DNA from: an uncultured Bacillota bacterium
GTDB taxonomy: Bacteria > Bacillota > Clostridia > Oscillospirales > Oscillospiraceae
DNA: 20,645 nt
Assembly (NCBI GenBank): GCA_947383275.1
Contig: CANDCW010000046.1
Coordinates: forward strand, 1-20,645
Direction: 5' to 3'
How positions within the stretch are numbered: the stretch's first letter is position 1; the number at the start of each line of letters is the position of its first letter. The notes under the pieces were generated by a model, which was not told the origin of the DNA, did not search any database, and was given only the letters and a program-made list of their open reading frames with translations. Below, piece after piece: positions 13,155-20,645 of this stretch. The position numbers and the translations under genes were made by a program.

Positions 13155-14702
13155 TTATGCGTACTTGGTAATGATGGCATCCCGCTCTTCGCCGTGACCG
13201 GCGGACCACTGGTACCAGTCCTGTCCGGACGCGGCGGCAGCTTTGCCCAGCTCCACCAGCAGGGCAGGCAGGTCGCGCTCCAGGATGACGCCCGCCTCCT
13301 GGCCGAAGCGGGCCTGGCCCAGCCCGTCTGAGCCGTTCAGGGACATCTTAAAGGCGGGCTGTGGCTTTTTGTCCACCAGCTTCACACCGCCCTGGAAGCC
13401 AATCGCCCCCGCCTGGTGGCCTGAGCAGCTGGAGGGACAGCCGGAGATGCAAATTTTGGGCAGGGCCCCATCGGGGATGTTGGCCTCCCGCACCGCCTTT
13501 ACCGCCGCCTGAAGGACCCCCTGGCTGTCCCGGACGCCCTGCTGGCACGTGGTGGAGCCGACGCAGGCCACGCTGCACTCAAATTCGGTGGCCGCGCCGT
13601 CTGCGGTGGCGGCAATCACCCGCTCAGCCTCGGCGGCAGTGAGATTGATGATATACATCGTCTCATGGGGGGCAAGGCGGACCTCAGCTCCTGGGATGTC
13701 TTTTAGCAGCTCATACAGCTGTCCCGGCTTCTCCACCGGCAGCATGCCGCCGATGGGGTGGTATTTTACGGCGTACAGCCCCGCCTGCTTCTGGGGGATG
13801 GCCCGGGGATGGCTGATGGCGCCGTCCTTACGCCCCTGGTCCGCAGGGGCCTCCAGATTTTTCAGTTCCAAACCGCCCTCCGCCTTGCGGGCGGCCACGT
13901 TCTTGAGGAATGCCTCCTTCAGGCCGTCAGGGCCCAGGGCGTCCTGCATATAGCGGGTGCGGGCCTTGGCCCGGTTTTCGTAGTTGCCATGGGCGCAGAA
14001 GGTATCCACCATGGCCCGGACGTAGTAAAGCACCTCCCTGGGATTGACCGCCTCGTCCACCAGAACCCCCATAGAGGGCCGGGCCGCCCCCAAGCCGCCG
14101 GCAATGCGCAGGGCAAAAGTGCCGTCCGCCTGGGCCAAAAACCCCATATCCCGGAAGGCGCTGTGGACACAGTCGTCCACCCCGTTGCAGAAAGCAATTT
14201 TCAGCTTGCGGGGCATCTTGATGTCCCGGCAGATGGACAACAAATACTCCGTCACCGCCTCGGCGTAGGGCATGACGTCAAACGCCTCGCCGGGCTGGAC
14301 CCCGGACAGGGGGCTGGCCATCACGTTGCGGGGGTTGTCGCCTCCGCCTCCCTTGGTGAAGATGGAGCAGTAGATCGCCTCCTCCATCAGGACGGGCACC
14401 TGCCGGGCAGACAGGTCATGGAGCTGGATGGTTTCACAGGTAGTTAGCTTCAGCCGGGCAACCTTCTCCCGCTCCACCACCTCTGTCAGGAATTTTAGCC
14501 GGTCCAAAGTCAGCCGCCCGCCCGGCATGCGCAGGCGCAGCATATGCTTGGACGCGTCCCGCTGGGCGTAGGAGCCCAGCCCCCCGGATGCACCCTTGTA
14601 TGCCTTGCGGTCAATTTCTCCCTTGTCGAAAGCGCCGATAGCGTCCTGAAAGTGCTCAATCTCCGCACGGAAGGCGTCAGTCCACTGACGGTCCATTTTC
14701 AT
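13155..14702 (-). CDS. Siroheme-[4Fe-4S] sulfite/nitrite reductase-family protein
   Basis: A 515-residue enzyme of the nitrite/sulfite reductase family, which transfers six electrons to sulfite or nitrite using siroheme and a linked 4Fe-4S cluster. The cluster and siroheme ligands are C380-x5-C386 (CVGSTTC) and C418-x3-C422 (CISGC), in the family's usual order. Two ferredoxin-like half-domains are also visible: KGASGGLGSYAQRDASKHMLRLRMPGGRLT near residues 36-65, and YHPIGGMLPVEKPGQL near 314-329. The start MKMDRQW is chosen because the family begins here and because a strong promoter lies just 50 bases upstream; an in-frame ATG at 14747 or 14837 would be at or before the transcription start. 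The nearest binding site is weak (AAAGG, 12 bases away). Whether sulfite or nitrite is the substrate is not decided. Transcribed toward the importer genes. Confidence 0.9.
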   Translation of the reverse strand: MKMDRQWTDAFRAEIEHFQDAIGAFDKGEIDRKAYKGASGGLGSYAQRDASKHMLRLRMPGGRLTLDRLKFLTEVVEREKVARLKLTTCETIQLHDLSARQVPVLMEEAIYCSIFTKGGGGDNPRNVMASPLSGVQPGEAFDVMPYAEAVTEYLLSICRDIKMPRKLKIAFCNGVDDCVHSAFRDMGFLAQADGTFALRIAGGLGAARPSMGVLVDEAVNPREVLYYVRAMVDTFCAHGNYENRAKARTRYMQDALGPDGLKEAFLKNVAARKAEGGLELKNLEAPADQGRKDGAISHPRAIPQKQAGLYAVKYHPIGGMLPVEKPGQLYELLKDIPGAEVRLAPHETMYIINLTAAEAERVIAATADGAATEFECSVACVGSTTCQQGVRDSQGVLQAAVKAVREANIPDGALPKICISGCPSSCSGHQAGAIGFQGGVKLVDKKPQPAFKMSLNGSDGLGQARFGQEAGVILERDLPALLVELGKAAAASGQDWYQWSAGHGEERDAIITKYA

Positions 14703-14754
14703 ATTGTGTTCCAACCTTTCTTTTAACTCAGCCCTGAGCCTCAGCATTTTCAAT

Positions 14755-14783
14755 ATTATACCAAAAGGTTGATTCCGATACAA
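14755..14783 (-). promoter_or_regulatory. Promoter of the reductase gene
   Basis: On the minus strand, TTGTAT (14778-14783), a 17-base spacer and a perfect TATAAT (14755-14760). Transcription would begin near 14748. The leader carries CTCAG, CTGAG and CTCAG at 14727-14744, which can form a small hairpin or operator. Confidence 0.75.
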
Positions 14784-14877
14784 GAGCCAGCCCACAATTT
14801 CGTCAGCCCTTTTTCGCACAAAATCGCCTGTCCCCACATAGACTGAGGCGTAAAATCGTTGATACGGAGGGTCGCTT

Positions 14878-15960
14878 ATGACTGCTTTGCCACATATTCA
14901 ATACTTCCTGGGGGCCAACTCCCCCACCGGCTTTTACTCGCTGTACGACTGCCTGCTCCCCCCGGAGAAGGCCAGGGCAATCTATATCCTAAAGGGCGGG
15001 CCCGGCTGCGGCAAGTCCACCCTTATGCGCAAAATTGGAGCCTGGGCCGAAGAGTCCGGACTAAAAACGGAGTACATCCTCTGCTCCGGCGATCCAGACT
15101 CCTTGGACGCCGTCATCCTTCCCGCCTTGGGCGTGGCCATCGTGGACGGTACCGCGCCCCACATCGTGGAACCCCAATACCCCGGCGTGGTAGAGCGTTA
15201 TGTAAATATGGGGGACTGCTATGATAAAGAGGCCCTATGGCCCCTTCGCCAGGAAATAATGGACTGCATGTCCGGCTATAAAGGCTGCTACCAGCGCGCC
15301 TATCACTGCCTGGGTGCAGCTGCGGAAATTATGGAGGACCAGCGCATGATCCTGTTCACCGACACACTGTGCCAGAAACTGGCCAAACGTGCCCGAGGCA
15401 TCTTGGTCAGGGAGATTCCCCGGCACAAGGCGGACTGCCCCGGACAGATAACCCAGCGTTTTTTGAACGCTGTTACACACCGGGGGGCGCTGTGCTTATA
15501 TGACACCGTTCTATCACAATGCGACCGGGTATACGCCCTAACCGATAACTGCGGTCTTGCCCACGAGCTGCTTGTTCATCTGCTGGCAGGTATCGTGGCA
15601 AACGGCTATGAGGTTGTGGCTTGTCCCGACCCCATGGCGCCTGACCGGCTGGCTCATCTGCTGGTCCCCCAACTGAGCCTGGCTTTTCTTACCTCCAGCG
15701 CATCTCAATCCTTTCCAGGACAGCCCTACCGCCGCATTCGGCTGGATAGCATGGCGGACAGCGAGCTTCTGCGGCGGAACCGCCCCAGGCTGCGGTTTGC
15801 CAAAAAAGTCTCCTCCGCCCTGGAGGAGGAGGCGGTTGCCTCTCTGGCGCAGGCCAAGGCCATGCATGATGATTTAGAGGCGATCTACAATCCTCATGTG
15901 GACTTCGGCCTTGTAGACAAAACGGCTCAGGATATTTGGAACGAGATCCTTACGTTCTGA
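14878..15960 (+). CDS. P-loop ATPase with internal duplication (PRK06851-like)
   Basis: A 360-residue predicted nucleotide-binding protein of the type found in many Firmicutes, of unknown function. The first half has a Walker A motif GGPGCGKST (residues 40-48) followed by SGDPDSLDAVILPALGVAIVDGTAPH. The second half repeats this layout at 218-277 (VYALTDNCGLAHELL, then ACPDPMAPDRLAHLLVPQLSLAFLTSS), but its P-loop has lost the GK[ST] residues. The family is known to be built from two P-loop halves; the loss in the second is visible here. GGAGG lies ahead of the ATG. It is divergent from the reductase and no other gene shares its transcript. A hairpin terminator follows the stop. A TAAAAT at 14851-14856 may be its -10, without a convincing -35. 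Confidence 0.85.
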   Translation: MTALPHIQYFLGANSPTGFYSLYDCLLPPEKARAIYILKGGPGCGKSTLMRKIGAWAEESGLKTEYILCSGDPDSLDAVILPALGVAIVDGTAPHIVEPQYPGVVERYVNMGDCYDKEALWPLRQEIMDCMSGYKGCYQRAYHCLGAAAEIMEDQRMILFTDTLCQKLAKRARGILVREIPRHKADCPGQITQRFLNAVTHRGALCLYDTVLSQCDRVYALTDNCGLAHELLVHLLAGIVANGYEVVACPDPMAPDRLAHLLVPQLSLAFLTSSASQSFPGQPYRRIRLDSMADSELLRRNRPRLRFAKKVSSALEEEAVASLAQAKAMHDDLEAIYNPHVDFGLVDKTAQDIWNEILTF

Positions 15961-15966
15961 CACGCA

Positions 15967-16016
15967 AGAACGGGCCTTCCCGGCTGGGACGGCCCGTTCT
16001 AATCTATTTTTTCTTC
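15967..16016 (+). terminator. Terminator between the P-loop ATPase and dnaJ
   Basis: The stem AGAACGGGCC / GGCCCGTTCT (ends at 15967 and 16000) encloses a further CCC/GGG pairing. The plus-strand T-run that follows (ATTTTTTCTTC) is also the lysine codons at the end of dnaJ. It is convergent with dnaJ, whose own strand has a weaker T-run. Confidence 0.8.
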
Positions 16017-17146
16017 TTTTTCTTGTCAAACAGGCTCTTAAATCCGCTCTCCTGAACCTCCTCGCCCATGGCGGCTCCAAAGGCGTTAAGGGCCGCTTTC
16101 TGCTCGGAATTAAGGGCGGTAGGCACCTGGACCTTTACGGTGACATACTGGTCCCCACGCCTGCTGCTGCGCAGCTCGGGAATGCCCTTTCCCCGCAGGC
16201 GGAAGGTGGTGCCGGTCTGGGTACCGGCGGGGAGGTTATACTTCACCTTGCCGTCGATGGTAGGAATTTCCAGCTCCGCGCCCATGGCCGCCTGATAAAA
16301 GCTGATGGGGTGCTCATACAGCACAGTGACGCCGTCCCGTTGGAACTGCGGGTGGGGTTTAATCTGCACCCGCACCAGCAGGTCGCCGGCGGGGCCTCCG
16401 TTGGCCCCGGCATTGCCCTGGCCCCGGAGGGAGACGGCCTGGCCGTCATCGATGCCCGCCGGGATGGTAACGGATACCCTCTGTTTTTTCCGCACGCTGC
16501 CCGCCCCGCCGCACTTTTTGCAGGGGGTGTGGATAATCCTGCCTGTCCCGCGGCACTTGGAGCAGGTTGTGGTGGTGGAGAACGCAAAGCCGCCCGCGCC
16601 CCGCTGGATGCGCACCTGGCCCGCGCCCCGGCAGTCGGGGCAGGTCTCGGCGGTGGTGCCCGCCGCGCAGCCGGAGCCCTTGCACTCCTCACAAGTCTCG
16701 GTGCGGTTGAGTTCGATCTCCTTTGTACAGCCGAACGCCGCCTCCTCGAAGGTAATGGCCAGGCTGACCCGCAGGCTCTCACCCTTCTGCGGGCCACTGC
16801 GCCGGGACCCGCCGCCAAAACCGCCGAAGCCTCCCCCGAAGAAGGACCCGAAGATGTCGCCCAGATCGATATCCCCCATGTCGAAGCCCATGCCGCCGCC
16901 CCCGCCGTAGCTGGGGTCCACGCCGGCAAAGCCGAACTGGTCGTACCTGGCCTTTTTCTCCTGGTCGGACAGAATACTGTATGCCTCGTTGACCTCCTTA
17001 AACTTGGCCTCCGCGTCTTGATCGCCGGGATTGACATCCGGGTGATATTTTTTGGCCAGCTTGCGGTATGCCTTTTTAATTTCGTCCTCCGAGGCCCCCT
17101 TGCCCAGGCCCAGAACCTCGTAATAATCTCGTTTTTGTTCCGCCAT
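16004..17146 (-). CDS. dnaJ: Chaperone protein DnaJ
   Basis: A 380-residue class A J-protein that delivers unfolded proteins to DnaK and stimulates its ATPase. The J domain has the HPD tripeptide at residues 35-37. A Gly/Phe-rich linker (GGGGGMGFDMGDIDLGDIFGSFFGGGFGGFGGG) follows at about 81-112. Then come four CxxCxGxG zinc motifs: CEECKGSG, CPDCRGAG, CSKCRGTG and CKKCGGAG. The C-terminal substrate domain has the usual VRVQIKPHPQFQRDGVTVLYE stretch. The protein ends in a run of six lysines (FDKKKKKK), a tail I do not know as typical of DnaJ. AGAGGTGATAACAT precedes the ATG. It is the last gene of the hrcA operon, 62 bases after dnaK. Confidence 0.97.
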   Translation of the reverse strand: MAEQKRDYYEVLGLGKGASEDEIKKAYRKLAKKYHPDVNPGDQDAEAKFKEVNEAYSILSDQEKKARYDQFGFAGVDPSYGGGGGMGFDMGDIDLGDIFGSFFGGGFGGFGGGSRRSGPQKGESLRVSLAITFEEAAFGCTKEIELNRTETCEECKGSGCAAGTTAETCPDCRGAGQVRIQRGAGGFAFSTTTTCSKCRGTGRIIHTPCKKCGGAGSVRKKQRVSVTIPAGIDDGQAVSLRGQGNAGANGGPAGDLLVRVQIKPHPQFQRDGVTVLYEHPISFYQAAMGAELEIPTIDGKVKYNLPAGTQTGTTFRLRGKGIPELRSSRRGDQYVTVKVQVPTALNSEQKAALNAFGAAMGEEVQESGFKSLFDKKKKKK

Positions 17147-17169
17147 ATGTTATCACCTCTTGACGCAGA

Positions 17170-17199
17170 AAACGGCGGGGCTTAAGGGCCCCGCTGTTT
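17170..17199 (-). terminator. Hairpin between dnaK and dnaJ
   Basis: A 12-base stem with one G-T pair (AAACGGCGGGGC / GCCCCGCTGTTT), loop TTAAGG. On the minus strand it ends in GTTTTCTG. It may limit dnaJ expression relative to dnaK or stabilise the upstream message. Confidence 0.55.
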
Positions 17200-17208
17200 C
17201 CCGCTCTT

Positions 17209-19062
17209 TTACTTCTGGTCGTCGTCGATGACCTCATAGTCGGCGTCCACCACGCCGTCGCCTGCGGGGCCGGACTGCTGCTGGCCTCCCGCGAAGCCCG
17301 CGCCGCCCATATCGGGACCGGACGGACCGCCCGCCTGATTGTAGATCTTAGAACCCACCTCAGCAAACTCCTTGTTCACCGCCTCGGTGGCGTCCTTGAT
17401 GGCGTTGATGTCCGCCCCCTTTAGAGTCTCCTTCAGGTGGTCCAGAGCGGCCTGGACCTTGGCCTTGTCCTCGGCGGGAATCTTGTCCCCCACCTCGCCC
17501 AAGGTCTTCTCCACCTGGTAAAGGGTCTGGTCGCCGGCGTTGCGGATGTCAGCGGCCTCCCGCATCTTCTTGTCCTCGGCGGCAAACTGCTCGGCCTCCC
17601 GCATGGCCTTGTCAATCTCCTCCTTGCTCATGTTGGTGGAGGAGGTAATGGTGATGTGCTGCTCCCGTCCGGTGCCCTGGTCCTTGGCGGACACATTGAC
17701 AATGCCGTTGGCATCGATATCGAAGGTGACCTCAATCTTGGGGTCGCCCCGGCGGGCGGGCAGGATGCCGTCCAGCATGAACACGCCCAGCTGCTTGTTG
17801 TACTGGGCCATCTCCCGCTCGCCCTGGAGCACCTTGACCTCCACGGAGGTCTGGTTGTCGGAGTAGGTGGTGAACACCTGGCTGCCGTGGGCGGGGATGG
17901 TGGTGTTGCGCTCAATGATCTTGGTCATCACGCCGCCGGCGGTCTCGATGCCCAGGGAAAGGGGCGTCACGTCCAGCAGCAGCAGGTCCTTCACGTCGCC
18001 GGTAAACACGCCGCCCTGGAGGGCCGCGCCCATGGCCACGCACTCATCGGGGTTAATGCCCTTAAAGCCGTCCCGGCCGGTGATGTTCTTTACCGCGTCC
18101 TGCACGGCGGGGATGCGGCTGGAGCCGCCCACCAGCAGCACCTTGTGCAAATCGCCGGCGGAGAGCTTGGCGTCGCCCATAGCCTGGCGCACGGGACCCA
18201 TGGTGGCCTCCACCAGGTGGTGGGTCAGCTCGTTGAACTTAGCCCGGGAGAGGGTCAGGTCCAGATGCTTGGGGCCGGTGGCATCGGCAGTGATATAGGG
18301 CAGGTTGATGGCTGTGGTGGTAACGCCGGACAGCTCGATTTTGGCCTTTTCGGCGGCCTCCTTCAGCCGCTGCATGGCCACCTTGTCGCCGGACAGGTCC
18401 ACGCCCTCGGCCTTCTTGAACTCAGCCACCATCCAGTCCATAATGCACTTGTCAAAGTCGTCGCCGCCCAGACGGTTGTTGCCGGCGGTGGCCAGCACCT
18501 CGATCACGCCATCATCAATATCCAGAATGGACACGTCGAAGGTGCCGCCGCCCAGGTCGTAGACCATGATCTTCTGGGCCTCTTCCTTGTCCACGCCGTA
18601 GGCCAGGGCCGCGGCGGTGGGCTCGTTGATGATGCGCTTGACCTCCATGCCGGCGATCTTGCCCGCGTCCTTGGTGGCCTGGCGCTGGGCGTCGGTGAAG
18701 TAGGCGGGGACGGTGATGACCGCCTCGGTAACGGTCTGCCCCAGGTAGCCCTCGGCGTCGGCCTTCAGCTTTTGCAGGATCATGGCGCTGATCTCCTGGG
18801 GGGTGTATTTCTTGCCGTCCACAGTCACCCGGTAGTCGGAGCCCATCTCCCGCTTAATAGAGCTGATGGTCCGGTCGGGGTTGGTGATGGCCTGGCGCTT
18901 GGCCACCTGGCCCACCATGCGTTCGCCGTCCTTGGAGAAGGCCACGACGGAGGGGGTAGTGCGGTTGCCCTCGGCGTTGGCAATGACGACGGCGTCGCCG
19001 CCCTCCATTACCGCCACGCAGCTATTGGTAGTGCCTAAATCGATGCCAATAATTTTTCCCAT
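17209..19062 (-). CDS. dnaK: Chaperone protein DnaK (Hsp70)
   Basis: A 617-residue Hsp70 that binds exposed hydrophobic segments of proteins in an ATP cycle driven by DnaJ and GrpE. The nucleotide-binding domain shows GIDLGTTNSCVAVMEGG near the start, then VYDLGGGTFDVSILD and VLLVGGSSRIPAVQDAV. The substrate domain has DVTPLSLGIETAGGVMTKII and NTTIPAHGSQVFTT. The lid ends in a Gly-rich segment (GGPSGPDMGGAGFAGGQQQSG) and the acidic VIDDDQK tail. The length is that of Firmicute DnaK, without the extra nucleotide-domain insertion of proteobacterial forms. AGGAGG precedes the ATG. It is regulated by HrcA through the operon promoter outside this window. A long plus-strand frame over the whole gene is a codon-bias shadow. 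Confidence 0.98.
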   Translation of the reverse strand: MGKIIGIDLGTTNSCVAVMEGGDAVVIANAEGNRTTPSVVAFSKDGERMVGQVAKRQAITNPDRTISSIKREMGSDYRVTVDGKKYTPQEISAMILQKLKADAEGYLGQTVTEAVITVPAYFTDAQRQATKDAGKIAGMEVKRIINEPTAAALAYGVDKEEAQKIMVYDLGGGTFDVSILDIDDGVIEVLATAGNNRLGGDDFDKCIMDWMVAEFKKAEGVDLSGDKVAMQRLKEAAEKAKIELSGVTTTAINLPYITADATGPKHLDLTLSRAKFNELTHHLVEATMGPVRQAMGDAKLSAGDLHKVLLVGGSSRIPAVQDAVKNITGRDGFKGINPDECVAMGAALQGGVFTGDVKDLLLLDVTPLSLGIETAGGVMTKIIERNTTIPAHGSQVFTTYSDNQTSVEVKVLQGEREMAQYNKQLGVFMLDGILPARRGDPKIEVTFDIDANGIVNVSAKDQGTGREQHITITSSTNMSKEEIDKAMREAEQFAAEDKKMREAADIRNAGDQTLYQVEKTLGEVGDKIPAEDKAKVQAALDHLKETLKGADINAIKDATEAVNKEFAEVGSKIYNQAGGPSGPDMGGAGFAGGQQQSGPAGDGVVDADYEVIDDDQK

Positions 19063-19103
19063 AATGTTTTCCTCCTAATATATAAAGATTGGTGTTAACG
19101 ATT

Positions 19104-19208
19104 TTAATGCAGGAGCATCGCTCCCACGCCAAACAGGGCAGACAGCCAGACCAGCAGCCCGGCGCTGAGCATCAGGGTGAATCGGATATTTTTATAGGTT
19201 GTACACAT
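19104..19208 (-). CDS. 34-residue single-helix membrane microprotein
   Basis: An unannotated short gene in the 174-base gap between grpE and dnaK. It reads MCTTYKNIRFTLMLSAGLLVWLSALFGVGAMLLH in shorter view: a basic N-terminus (K6, R9) and one hydrophobic helix (about residues 10-33) ending in His. The ATG at 19206-19208 follows GGAGGAGG by about 10 bases, an excellent ribosome binding site that serves no other frame, and the TAA is at 19104-19106. It starts 28 bases after the grpE stop and ends 41 bases before dnaK, in the same direction. The strength of its site and the hydrophobic composition argue for real translation. No homologue is known to me; its role could be membrane stress sensing or none. 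Evidence is the site and the helix only. Confidence 0.6.
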   Translation of the reverse strand: MCTTYKNIRFTLMLSAGLLVWLSALFGVGAMLLH

Positions 19209-19236
19209 GTCAGTCCGGCCTCCTCCTAATCTGTTG

Positions 19237-19788
19237 TCAGTTGGCAACCTGAACCATAGCGAATCGGATCACCTTGTCTCCCAGCATGAACCCTGCCTGA
19301 AAGACCTGGGCCACCACATTCTCGCCCAGGCTTTCGTCCTCCATGTGCATCACGGCGTTATGGAGGTTGGGGTCAAAGGGCTTTCCCTGGGCGTCGATCT
19401 CGGTGACCCCCAGCTTGGCGAAGACCTCCTTGAACTGGTTCATGGTCATCTCCACACCTTTTTTGTAGGCCTCGTCGGCGGTATCCTGCTTCAGGGCCCG
19501 CTCCAGGTTGTCGTAGACGGGGAGAAACGCCTGGACGGTGTCCGCCTTGGCATCGGTCCACAGGGACTCCTTCTCCTTGGCGGTGCGCTTGCGGTAGTTG
19601 TCATATTCTGCGGCCAGGCGGAGGAACTGCTCCCTGGGGACCATCTGCTCCTGAACGGGGGCCTCCTCCTCGGGGCCGGGGGGATCGGTCTGGGGCTCCT
19701 CCGCCCCCGCCTCCTGCGCGGCCTGTTCTTCCAGGAGCTCCTCCACAGGGGCCTCCTGAGGCTCTTTCTTTTCTTTTTTCTTACTCAC
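19237..19788 (-). CDS. grpE: Nucleotide exchange factor GrpE
   Basis: A 183-residue GrpE, which releases ADP from DnaK. The N-terminus is a long charged, Glu/Pro-rich disordered region (about residues 1-50), followed by the dimeric helix (EQFLRLAAEYDNYRKRTAKEKE) and the family core VYDNLERALKQ. The C-terminal beta domain reads GKPFDPNLHNAVMHMEDESLGENVVAQVFQAGFMLGDKVIRFAMVQVAN, with F in place of the usual P in IRPAMV. The start is GTG, eight bases after AAGGAG; an overlapping ATG at 19795 is in another phase and reads only four codons. It lies 33 bases after the hrcA stop, in the heat-shock operon. Confidence 0.97.
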   Translation of the reverse strand: MSKKKEKKEPQEAPVEELLEEQAAQEAGAEEPQTDPPGPEEEAPVQEQMVPREQFLRLAAEYDNYRKRTAKEKESLWTDAKADTVQAFLPVYDNLERALKQDTADEAYKKGVEMTMNQFKEVFAKLGVTEIDAQGKPFDPNLHNAVMHMEDESLGENVVAQVFQAGFMLGDKVIRFAMVQVAN

Positions 19789-19821
19789 GATTCATGCTCC
19801 TTCGCAGCTCGTTATTGATGA

Positions 19822-20645
19822 TTACTCGTCGTTTTCCTCCGCCGGGGGCAGCTCCTTGCCGAACATGCGGGTGAGGCTGTCGGCGAAGTAGGACAGGCGG
19901 GCGGTAACCTTGGCGTAGTCCATGCGGGTGGGGCCTACCACCCCGATCACGCCCCGCATATTGTCTCCGATGTCATAGCTGGCCATGACCACGCTGGTGT
20001 CTTTCAGGGCGTCGCTCACGTTTTCCGGGCCGATGAGGATGTTCATGTTCTTGCCGGTATCCAAAGTGGCGGGCAGGCGGGGCGCCTCGCCCTCCTCGCT
20101 GAGGTAGGCCATCAGGGGCTTTGCCTTGTCCAGACTGCGGTACTCGGGGTGTTCCAGCAGGTGGGTGATGCCGGCGGTGCGAAATTTTTGCTCGCTCTGG
20201 CCGGCCAGCACCTCCATAGCGAACTCCACCACCAGGGCAATCAGTTCAAAGGCGCCCGGCGCGGTGCGGGCCTCCATCTTATCCAGCGCCTCGGACATCT
20301 CCTCCCGGGACAGACCTACAAAGGAGGAGTTGAGCACGGCGGACAGCATCTGAAGCTGGGGGTCGCTCAGTCCGCCCGGGATGTGGATCAGCTTGTTTTT
20401 CACCACGCTGCTGTCCGTCATGACTACGGCGATAAAGGCGCTGTCCTCCACCATCAGCAGGTCGAAGCGCTTGACGGTGATCCGCTCCTTGGCCGCAGCC
20501 ATGGTGAATACGGGGTAGTCGCTGAGCTGGGAGAGCACCTTGCCCGCCCGGTCGATCACCCGGTCCAGCTCCTCCATCTTCAGGTTGAGCGCGTCGTTGA
20601 TGCGCTGGGTCTCCTGGAGGGTGAGCTGCTGGCGGTCCATCAGCT
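19822..20645 (-). CDS. hrcA: Heat-inducible transcription repressor HrcA, N-terminus cut off
   Basis: The C-terminal 274 or so residues of HrcA, the repressor that binds CIRCE operators ahead of hrcA and groE and is itself folded by GroEL. The frame is open to the window edge: CTG precedes the ATG at 20638-20640, and LMDRQQLTLQE fits the point just after the winged-helix domain (family sequence YVDxLM), so the ATG is internal and the DNA-binding domain is missing only because of the cut. Visible are FDLLMVEDSAFIAVVMTDSSVVKNK in the GAF-like domain and, at the end, NILIGPENVSDALKDTSVVMASY with GVIGVVGPTRMDYAKVTARLSYFADSLTRMF, both diagnostic of HrcA. It is the first gene of hrcA-grpE-dnaK-dnaJ. 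The CIRCE element would lie outside. Confidence 0.95.
   Translation of the reverse strand, partial: LMDRQQLTLQETQRINDALNLKMEELDRVIDRAGKVLSQLSDYPVFTMAAAKERITVKRFDLLMVEDSAFIAVVMTDSSVVKNKLIHIPGGLSDPQLQMLSAVLNSSFVGLSREEMSEALDKMEARTAPGAFELIALVVEFAMEVLAGQSEQKFRTAGITHLLEHPEYRSLDKAKPLMAYLSEEGEAPRLPATLDTGKNMNILIGPENVSDALKDTSVVMASYDIGDNMRGVIGVVGPTRMDYAKVTARLSYFADSLTRMFGKELPPAEENDE

Noticed and set aside
17437..19038. 533-codon plus-strand frame opposite dnaK
   Set aside because: A Gly/His/Leu/Val-rich translation typical of the antisense of a GC-rich conserved gene; dnaK explains the bases fully.
1..20645. CRISPR arrays, rRNA genes, riboswitches, CIRCE element
   Set aside because: No regularly spaced repeats, rRNA stretches or known riboswitch cores were seen. 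CIRCE is expected upstream of hrcA, beyond the right edge.

Overview
The window looks like a chromosome segment from an anaerobic gut-type Firmicute, probably Oscillospirales (Flavonifractor/Pseudoflavonifractor-like). This is inferred from the hrcA-grpE-dnaK-dnaJ order, a monomeric group B [FeFe] hydrogenase, a siroheme sulfite/nitrite reductase-family enzyme, a YtrA-type GntR/ABC operon and GC-rich codon use in the core genes. No 16S or species marker is present.

Left region (1-3020), accessory. It holds a small holin-like membrane protein, a minus-strand SWIM zinc-finger protein and a divergent small XRE repressor. A cluster of inverted-repeat operator-like sites lies between the last two. 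An IS30-family transposase follows. This looks like the edge of a prophage or integrative element.

Middle (3064-5768). Two tandem tRNA-Ser genes (UGA, then GCU) sit behind strong tandem promoters and end in a terminator. They are followed by a visibly AT-richer two-gene insert: a NucS-like PD-(D/E)XK nuclease and a protein with a C-terminal zinc-binding cluster. The two reading frames are in the same phase, separated by one TAA and 15 open codons, and the second has no ribosome binding site. A bidirectional terminator closes the island. This is the best candidate for something undescribed.

Right region (5769-20645), GC-rich core, almost all on the minus strand. Read in the direction of transcription it holds four blocks. 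(i) hrcA (cut by the window edge), grpE, an unannotated 34-residue membrane microprotein, dnaK and dnaJ. (ii) A sulfite/nitrite reductase-family protein, then a lipoprotein-permease-ATPase importer of the iron-siderophore/haem/B12 class, then the [FeFe] hydrogenase with its own promoter; iron, siroheme and Fe-S demand link these functionally. (iii) A GntR repressor, ABC ATPase and two membrane subunits, with a near-perfect operator over the promoter. (iv) One plus-strand gene, a P-loop ATPase with an internal duplication, divergent from the reductase. Intergenic hairpins at most gene-block boundaries serve as probable terminators.
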